Shown one piece after another: positions 58,953 through 64,000 of a stretch of DNA of 64,000 nucleotides. Within the stretch, counting starts at the first letter, position 1, and every line of letters begins with the position of its first letter. A program made the translations under genes and the position numbers. This stretch comes from an uncultured Zoogloea sp. (GTDB taxonomy: Bacteria; Pseudomonadota; Gammaproteobacteria; Burkholderiales; Rhodocyclaceae): assembly GCA_937967645.1 (NCBI GenBank), contig CALBTT010000213.1, positions 62,001 to 126,000 on the forward strand, written 5' to 3'. Under the pieces are notes generated by a model. It saw only the letters and a list, made by a program, of their open reading frames with translations. It had not been told where the DNA came from and did no database searches.

Positions 58953-58977
58953 CTCAAAACCGTCAATACTACGCCGA

Positions 58978-59568
58978 ATGGAAAAGACACCCCGCCTGCA
59001 ACTCGACCGCGCGGCCTGGATTCAGGGCGCCCTCGACATCCTCGCCGACGAAGGCGTCACCGGTGTGCGCGTCGAAGTCCTGGCCAAGCGCCTGCATGTC
59101 ACCAAGGGCAGCTTCTACTGGCACTTCAAGGATCGCCAGGACCTGCTGTCGGGCGTGCTCGAGACCTGGAAGGAAGGCCGCATCCGCGACATCGTGAAGC
59201 AGACCCGGCGCGAGCCGGGCGGTGAGGTGGCGCAGATCTTCCACGTGATCGACGTGTATAGCGCCAGCCGCAACCGCAAGGGCATCCTGATCGAGCTCGC
59301 CATGCGGGAGTGGGCCCGCCGTGACGCCGCTGCGGCGGCCATCGTCGAGGAAGTCGATGCCTGGCGCCTGCGTTGCGCCCGCGACCTCTTCCTGGCCTGT
59401 GGCGTACCCATGCACGAAGCGTCCACCCGCAGCATGCTGCTGTACGCCTACGTCTTCGGCGTCTCGATGATGAACTGCGAAAAATTCGATGGCGACGTGG
59501 CCCGCATGAAGGACGACATCCGCGCCCTCATCGCCCGCAGCCCTACACCGGTGCCCTCCCCCTCCTGA
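58978..59568 (+). CDS. TetR-family transcriptional regulator
   Basis: A 196-residue regulator with a TetR-type HTH near the N terminus (ALDILADEGVTGVRVEVLAKRLHVTKGSFYWHFKDRQDLL) and a helical ligand-binding domain. The ATG at 58978 is preferred over the ATG at 58948, which overlaps the proposed operator and -10 element. Neither has a good Shine-Dalgarno sequence. Divergent from etfBA and with an operator-like element shared with the ETF-QO region, it may govern acyl-CoA oxidation genes, like FadP, PsrA or LiuR-type regulators. That link is inference. It overlaps the convergent tatD gene by 26 bases. Confidence 0.85.
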   Translation: MEKTPRLQLDRAAWIQGALDILADEGVTGVRVEVLAKRLHVTKGSFYWHFKDRQDLLSGVLETWKEGRIRDIVKQTRREPGGEVAQIFHVIDVYSASRNRKGILIELAMREWARRDAAAAAIVEEVDAWRLRCARDLFLACGVPMHEASTRSMLLYAYVFGVSMMNCEKFDGDVARMKDDIRALIARSPTPVPSPS

Positions 59569-60334
59569 TCCGCGCCAGCCCGGGAATCGCGGCGAGGGCG
59601 TTGGCGCCGGTCACCTCGATCACCTCATCCACCTCCATCCCCCTCAGTTCGGCCAGCACCTCGACCATTCGGCGGAGGTTGGCCGGGTCGTTGCGCTGCC
59701 CTGCCCCCCAGGCCGGTGCAATGTCCGGTGCGTCGGTCTCCAGCACGATGGCCGACAGAGGCAGTGTGGCCGCCAGCTCCCGGATGCGCCTTGAGCCGGA
59801 ATAAGTCATCGCACCGCCAAACCCGAGCTTGCAGCCCAGGCTGATGAACGCCTCGGCCTGCTGCTGGCTGCCGTTGAAGGCATGGGCGATCCCGCCCGGC
59901 GGGCGATGGCGGCGCAGGGCCTTGAGGACCCGGTCCTGGGCCCGGCGCACATGCAGGACCACCGGCAGCCCGAAGGCCACCGCCAGCTCCAGCTGGGCAT
60001 CGAGAAAGCGCTCCTGGCGCGGCAGGTCGCCGTCCGGCACAAAACCGTCGAGACCGATCTCACCCACCGCCACCGCCGTCCCGTCTGCCAACCGTTCGCG
60101 CAGGCGGTCCACGTCGTCCTCACGGGCCTGACCCACATACAGCGGATGGATGCCGTAGGCGTGGACGCAATCCGGATGGGCCGCGGACAGGCCGGCCACG
60201 GCATCGAAGTTGTCCACCGCCACGGCCGGCACCAGGAAACCCGCCACCCCCTGGGCACGGGCCGCGTCGATGACCGCCTCGCGGTCGGCATCGAACTCGG
60301 CAGCGTCCAGGTGGCAGTGGGTATCGATCAGCAA
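59543..60334 (-). CDS. TatD-family metal-dependent hydrolase (DNase)
   Basis: A 263-residue TIM-barrel hydrolase with the TatD metal ligands: THCHLD (His6, His8), GEIGLD (Glu), VVLHVRRAQD (His), IAHAFNGS (His) and ETDAPDIAP (Asp). TatD-family enzymes are 3'-5' exonucleases or quality-control nucleases. It belongs to the YjjV/YcfH-like branch. It follows the crotonase gene by nine bases and is probably co-transcribed. Confidence 0.88.
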   Translation of the reverse strand: MLIDTHCHLDAAEFDADREAVIDAARAQGVAGFLVPAVAVDNFDAVAGLSAAHPDCVHAYGIHPLYVGQAREDDVDRLRERLADGTAVAVGEIGLDGFVPDGDLPRQERFLDAQLELAVAFGLPVVLHVRRAQDRVLKALRRHRPPGGIAHAFNGSQQQAEAFISLGCKLGFGGAMTYSGSRRIRELAATLPLSAIVLETDAPDIAPAWGAGQRNDPANLRRMVEVLAELRGMEVDEVIEVTGANALAAIPGLARIRRGRAPV

Positions 60335-60343
60335 GTCAGCGAC

Positions 60344-61144
60344 TCAATTGCCGGTCCACACCGGCTTGCGCTTGGCCATGAAGGCATCGATGCCCTCAGC
60401 GGCGTCCTCGCACATCATGTTGCAGGCCATCACCTCGGCGGCATGCTGGTAGGCCGCGTCCAGCCCCATCTCGAGCTGGCTGTAGAACATCTGCTTGCCC
60501 ATGGCGATGGCCGCCGGCGACTTGGCGCAGATCGACGCAGTGAGACGGGCGACTTCCTCGTCCAGGCTATCGAGGGGCACCACCCGGTTCACCAGCCCGC
60601 GCCGACGGGCTTCCGCCGCATCGATGAAGTCGCCGGTCACCAGCATCTCGAAGGCTTCCTTGCGGCCCATGTTGCGGGACAAGCCCACGCTCGGCGTGGC
60701 GCAGAAGAGGCCCACGTTGATGCCCGACACGGCAAAACGCGCCACATCCGACGCCACCGCCAGGTCACACATGGAGACCAGCTGACAGCCCGCCGCGGTG
60801 GCGATGCCGTGGATGCGGCCGATCACCGGCTGCGGCATGGTGACGATCTGCATCATCACCTTGCCGCACAGGCGGAACAGGGCCTGCTGGAAGGCCTTGG
60901 TGTAGTTGCCGCGCATCTCCTTGAGATCATGGCCGGCACAGAAGGCCTTGCCCGCGCCGGCCAACACTACCACGCGCACCGATTTGTCGGCGGCAATGCC
61001 CACCAGCTCGGCCAGCAAGGCCTCCAGCATGGGCTGGGACAAGGCGTTGAATTGCCCGGGGCGGTTCAGGGTCAGGGTACAGACGCCCTCGACATCGCTA
61101 CGCAGCAACATCGGCTCTTGTTGGGTCTCGGGTACAGCGCTCAT
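60344..61144 (-). CDS. Enoyl-CoA hydratase/isomerase family protein (crotonase fold, ECHDC3-like)
   Basis: A 266-residue crotonase with CoA-binding and oxyanion-hole features (GKAFCAGHDLKEM, GIATAAGCQLVSMCDLAVAS) and KSPAAIAMGK near the C terminus. At the positions of the two catalytic Glu of true hydratases it has Gly (SGINVG instead of PEI-LG) and ATPSVG in place of GAGGT. Hydration is therefore doubtful; it may be another crotonase activity. AGGAGGAG precedes the start. It lies between the MCE cassette and tatD on the same strand. Confidence 0.85.
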   Translation of the reverse strand: MSAVPETQQEPMLLRSDVEGVCTLTLNRPGQFNALSQPMLEALLAELVGIAADKSVRVVVLAGAGKAFCAGHDLKEMRGNYTKAFQQALFRLCGKVMMQIVTMPQPVIGRIHGIATAAGCQLVSMCDLAVASDVARFAVSGINVGLFCATPSVGLSRNMGRKEAFEMLVTGDFIDAAEARRRGLVNRVVPLDSLDEEVARLTASICAKSPAAIAMGKQMFYSQLEMGLDAAYQHAAEVMACNMMCEDAAEGIDAFMAKRKPVWTGN

Positions 61145-61200
61145 GCTTCTCTCCTCCTTGATTGGACGCCGGCACGTGCCTGCCGGTCATGGCTTCAAAC

Positions 61201-61818
61201 TCAGGCCGCGCAGCGAACGCCCGGCGTGCGGGGCTCGCCCTGCGCGGCATCCTGTTGATTCAATCCGTTCAACCAGCCCGTCAGCTCAAGCCCCAGCGCA
61301 CGGCTGGCGGCCTGCAGGGCGGCGACACCTCCTGGCGCATCCGGGGTCGCCGCCGGCAGGCTGATCGAGAAAGCCCGGCTGGCGAGCACCTGCTCTCCGC
61401 GTTGCGCCAGCAGGCTGGCCCGGGCCTCGATGACGCCACGGCTGACGCGGTCCGCCTCGAACACCTGGGCGAATTCATCCAGCTCGATGCGCAGCCGGCA
61501 ACTCCCCTGCCCAACGCCCAGGGTACGCCGCAGGGCCAGTTCGACCAGCTGCGCCGGCGGCGCGGCCCAGCGGCTCTCCGCGTAGGCCTGGCGGCGTGTC
61601 GGCTGGACCTGCAGCAGGCGGTAGCCCATCGCCGTCCCCGCCAGCCACGGCGCCGGCTGCACATCGACGCTGCGCAGCACCGCCGTGCCGGCTGGCGCCG
61701 CGACGGCGTCGAGCACCCCCAGATCATGCACCGCCTGGGCGGCCGGACGGGATGGCACGGCGCAGCCGCCGAGCAGCAGGGCCAGGAGGGCGGTATTGAC
61801 GAGATGGACAAGGCGCAT
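61201..61818 (-). CDS. ABC-type transport auxiliary lipoprotein (PqiC/MCE partner)
   Basis: A 205-residue lipoprotein with lipobox LLGGC at about 16-20 and a domain of the ABC transport auxiliary / PqiC type (VDVQPAPWLAGTAMGYRLL, YAESRWAAPPAQLVELAL). It would sit in the outer membrane or periplasm as a partner of the MCE protein encoded just upstream (23-base gap). Fourth gene of the cassette. Confidence 0.8.
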   Translation of the reverse strand: MRLVHLVNTALLALLLGGCAVPSRPAAQAVHDLGVLDAVAAPAGTAVLRSVDVQPAPWLAGTAMGYRLLQVQPTRRQAYAESRWAAPPAQLVELALRRTLGVGQGSCRLRIELDEFAQVFEADRVSRGVIEARASLLAQRGEQVLASRAFSISLPAATPDAPGGVAALQAASRALGLELTGWLNGLNQQDAAQGEPRTPGVRCAA

Positions 61819-61841
61819 GGGGGACGGGTTCTCCGGACAGG

Positions 61842-62777
61842 CTAGCGGACTGGAAGCTTGAAACCCGCCTCGCCGGGACCGGGCTGCGGGGTCTCGCGGC
61901 CGAGGAGGAGCATCTGGGGAGAACGCTCGACTTCGTCGAGCAAACCCGACAGCTGCCGTGAGGTGGTGGTCAACTCCTGCACCAGGCCGTTGATACGCGG
62001 CAGGGTGGACGCCGACAGCCCCTCCCCGACGCTGCCGGTCAATGTCTCCAGGCGCGCGCTGGCGCTTTCAAGGCGCACCAGCAGCTTACGCCCCTCGACC
62101 GCCATCGGCGCCGCCTCGGCGCTGGCACGCTCGAGGTTGGTCAAGGTCCGGCTGATGCGCTCCAGGTTGTCCTTGTCCAGAAAGCGGCGCAAGTCGGCCA
62201 CCAACCGAGGCGTCTCCTGCAGGGTCTGGTCCAGCCCGCGGCTGGACGACTCAATGCGGGCCAGGGTGTTTTCGATGCGGGAGAGGTTCTCAGGCCGCGT
62301 CAGGGTGGCCAGGCGCTCCGACATGAGCCGCAGCTGGCGCAGGGTCTGCAGCGCCCCGGTGGTCAGCTCTTCGATGACGCTGGGCGCCAGCGGAATGCGG
62401 GGCGCCTCGCCGACGATGGGGGCTGCCCCATCGCCCGGATCGTCCAGCGCGACGAAGGCCAGTCCGGTCACCCCCTGGGTCGCCAGGCGTGCCCGGGTGG
62501 CGTGGGTGATGGGCAGGTCGGTGCGGATACGCACGAACACCAGCACCTTGCGCGGGTCGTCAGGGTCGAGGTCGATCCGTGCCACCCGCCCGGCCACGAT
62601 GCCCCGGTAGCGGACGGTCGCCTGGGGATTGAGCCCATTGACGCTGCCCGAGCTGACGAGTACCAGCTCGCGGGTCGCCTCCCGCTTGTCGGAGAACCAC
62701 CACAGGGCCAGCACCACCGCCCCACTGAGCAGGATGGCGAAGAGGCCGGTGGCGATGGCGTGGGCACGGTTCTCCAT
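61842..62777 (-). CDS. MlaD-family (MCE domain) protein
   Basis: A 311-residue protein with an N-terminal membrane helix (about 8-28), one MCE domain (about 38-120, VNGLNPQATVRYRGIVAGRVARIDLD...) and a long helical C terminus. Such proteins form hexameric lipid shuttles that bridge the inner and outer membranes. The start overlaps the ATPase stop by one base. The C-terminal helices make it more like PqiB/YebT-type or plant TGD2-type single-MCE tunnels than E. coli MlaD, which is shorter. Confidence 0.88.
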   Translation of the reverse strand: MENRAHAIATGLFAILLSGAVVLALWWFSDKREATRELVLVSSGSVNGLNPQATVRYRGIVAGRVARIDLDPDDPRKVLVFVRIRTDLPITHATRARLATQGVTGLAFVALDDPGDGAAPIVGEAPRIPLAPSVIEELTTGALQTLRQLRLMSERLATLTRPENLSRIENTLARIESSSRGLDQTLQETPRLVADLRRFLDKDNLERISRTLTNLERASAEAAPMAVEGRKLLVRLESASARLETLTGSVGEGLSASTLPRINGLVQELTTTSRQLSGLLDEVERSPQMLLLGRETPQPGPGEAGFKLPVR

Positions 62778-63562
62778 CAGCGGGACACCCCTGCCCTGGC
62801 CAGCGCTGCGCGGCTGCGTTCGCTGTGGAAGAAACGCTGGATGAAGGGGTCCTGCACGGTCATGATCTCTTCCAGGGGGCCAGCGGCAAGTATACGTCCT
62901 TCCGACAGCACGGCCACCCGACTGGCCAGAGCCGCCAGGGTGTCCAGGTCGTGGGTCACCAGCACCACGGTGAGCCCCAGGCTGCGGTGCAGGGAACGGA
63001 TCAGATCCACAAAGCCCGCGCTGCGGTCCGGGTCGAGCCCGGCGGTCGGCTCGTCGAGCAGCAGCAGCTCTGGCTCCAGGGCCAGGGCGCGGGCCAGGGC
63101 CACGCGCTTGACCATGCCTCCGGAGAGCTCGGCGGGCATCAGCGCCGCCACCTCGGGATCCAGCTCCACCATCGCCATCTTGAGCAGGACAAGATCCCGG
63201 ATCAGCGCTTCGTCGGTGATCCCGAACTCGCGCAGGGGAAAGGCGATATTGGCGAACACGGTCAAGGCCGAAAACAGCGCACCCTGCTGAAACAGCATGC
63301 CGAAGCGGCGCCGACGCGCCAGGCGGTCATTCCGCCCCCCGGCCTTGAGGGGTTCGCCGAACAGACGCACCTCGCCCTCCGCCGGCTGGAGCAAGCCGAC
63401 CATCTGCCGCAGCAGCGTCGTCTTGCCGCTGCCCGATCCGCCCACCAGCGCCACCACCTCTCCGGCCGACACCGCCAGATCCAGATTCTTGTGGATCCAG
63501 GTCTTGCCGAAGACGGTGGAGACCCCTTTGAGTTCCACCGGGAGGATGGGCGACATCATCAT
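62777..63562 (-). CDS. ABC transporter ATP-binding protein (MlaF-like)
   Basis: A 261-residue ATPase with Walker A GGSGSGKTTLL, Q-loop MLFQQGALFSALTV, signature LSGGMVKRVALARAL, Walker B LLLLDEPTAGLD and H-loop VTHDLD. FQQGALFSALTVFANIAFPLRE is typical of MlaF. The start is one of three consecutive ATG codons at 63562, 63559 and 63556; the frame is open further upstream into the permease gene, without family similarity. Confidence 0.92.
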   Translation of the reverse strand: MMMSPILPVELKGVSTVFGKTWIHKNLDLAVSAGEVVALVGGSGSGKTTLLRQMVGLLQPAEGEVRLFGEPLKAGGRNDRLARRRRFGMLFQQGALFSALTVFANIAFPLREFGITDEALIRDLVLLKMAMVELDPEVAALMPAELSGGMVKRVALARALALEPELLLLDEPTAGLDPDRSAGFVDLIRSLHRSLGLTVVLVTHDLDTLAALASRVAVLSEGRILAAGPLEEIMTVQDPFIQRFFHSERSRAALARAGVSR

Positions 63563-63572
63563 GCGGGGGCGC

Positions 63573-64000
63573 TCACCGGAAAGGCAGCCCGATGGAGCGG
63601 GTAGCCACCGCGAACACCGCATCGACGATGATCACAACGGTGATCGACGCCACCACCGAGGCGGTCGTGTTGGCCGACAGGCTCTCGGTATTGGGGCGCA
63701 CCCGCAGGCCGAAATAGCAGGCCACCAGGGCGATCAGCAAACCGAAGACCGCCCCCTTCACCAAGCCGATCACCAGATTGGCGGCAGGCACTGCCCGGGG
63801 CAGCGCATTGAGGAAGTAATCGAAGCTCAGGTCCAGCTGCAGATTGGCCGACACCATGCCGCCGAAGATCGCCACCGCCGAGCCCCACAGGGTCAGCAGC
63901 GGCATAGCCAGGGTGAGAGCCACCACCTTGGGCACGACGAGGCGCACATAGCGCGAGATACCCATCACGGCGAGCGCATCGATCTCCTCGGTGACCCGCA
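63573..64000 (-). CDS. MlaE-family ABC permease (5' end outside window)
   Basis: The visible 142 residues are the C-terminal part of a MlaE/YrbE permease: RVTEEIDALAVMGISRYVRLVVPKVVA (the EQ-loop-like coupling helix), then three membrane segments and RSIGLPFR at the end. The ATG at about 63966 is internal; the frame continues past 64000. First gene of the permease-ATPase-MCE-lipoprotein cassette on the minus strand. MlaB- and MlaC-like genes are not seen. Confidence 0.9.
   Translation of the reverse strand, partial: RVTEEIDALAVMGISRYVRLVVPKVVALTLAMPLLTLWGSAVAIFGGMVSANLQLDLSFDYFLNALPRAVPAANLVIGLVKGAVFGLLIALVACYFGLRVRPNTESLSANTTASVVASITVVIIVDAVFAVATRSIGLPFR

Noticed and set aside
58948..58977. 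Longer TetR protein starting at ATG 58948
   Set aside because: This ATG overlaps the -10 element and the proposed operator; the ATG at 58978 fits better.

Overview
The window is a 64 kb piece of chromosome from a high-GC Gram-negative bacterium. The best guess is a betaproteobacterium of the Rhodocyclales (Azospira/Dechloromonas-like). Support comes from the pyrG-kdsA-eno-ftsB cluster, a DUF3567 protein beside greB, a CbiM-like permease of the betaproteobacterial type, and a Pseudomonas-like magnesium-type HemB. This assignment is inference. About 56 protein genes fill nearly the whole window. I see no tRNA, rRNA, insertion sequence, prophage or CRISPR array, and gene style is uniform, so this looks like core genome.

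Layout. 1-6 kb: end of a SpoVR-family gene, a secreted beta-helix protein, a DnaJ-like protein, the tRNA hydroxylase TrhP, ribosomal protein L31 and a GT39 glycosyltransferase. 6-13.5 kb (minus strand): pyrG, kdsA, eno and ftsB, preceded by an isochorismatase-like hydrolase, acetoacetyl-CoA synthetase and a thioesterase. 13.6-23.6 kb: ETF-ubiquinone oxidoreductase, a hybrid histidine kinase, purL (minus) and a diguanylate cyclase. 23.6-29.7 kb: a five-gene run (PAP2 phosphatase, flippase-like membrane protein, GT2, two GT39) that looks like a polyprenyl-phosphate-linked sugar pathway for the envelope. 29.65-30.17 kb: a gene-free stretch with a 21-bp phased repeat array around a palindrome, followed by a pair of inverted REP-like palindromes. 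30-41 kb: MuiA-like protein, rmuC, an FtsX-type permease, an M20 amidohydrolase, a histone-deacetylase-like protein, a MoxR/VWA pair and an MBL-fold protein. 41-54 kb: a secreted unknown, htpG with a sigma-32-like promoter, a histidine kinase, greB, metY, small conserved proteins, SIMPL/dtd/NlpC-P60, and hemB. 53.8-54.5 kb: a gene-poor stretch with a candidate small RNA or leader carrying tandem terminators, and a 37-residue Trp-rich small protein unit. 54.5-64 kb: acyl-CoA dehydrogenase, CbiM-like permease, etfA and etfB (minus), a divergent TetR regulator, then tatD, a crotonase and an Mla/MCE-type lipid transport cassette that runs off the right edge.

How parts fit together. ETF, ETF-QO, acyl-CoA dehydrogenase, crotonase, acetoacetyl-CoA synthetase and thioesterase point to acyl-CoA oxidation feeding electrons to ubiquinone. 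A near-identical 16-bp palindrome lies in the ETF-QO/thioesterase intergenic region and in the promoter of the TetR gene divergent from etfBA, which suggests one regulon. The envelope theme recurs in ftsB, kdsA, three GT39 enzymes, the PAP2/GT2 locus, MuiA, an NlpC/P60 lipoprotein and the MCE cassette.

Start codons needed care. greB, etfB, the PAP2 gene and the secreted unknown appear to start with TTG, and several upstream in-frame ATGs (pyrG, purL, M20, deacetylase, htpG) are not the real starts.
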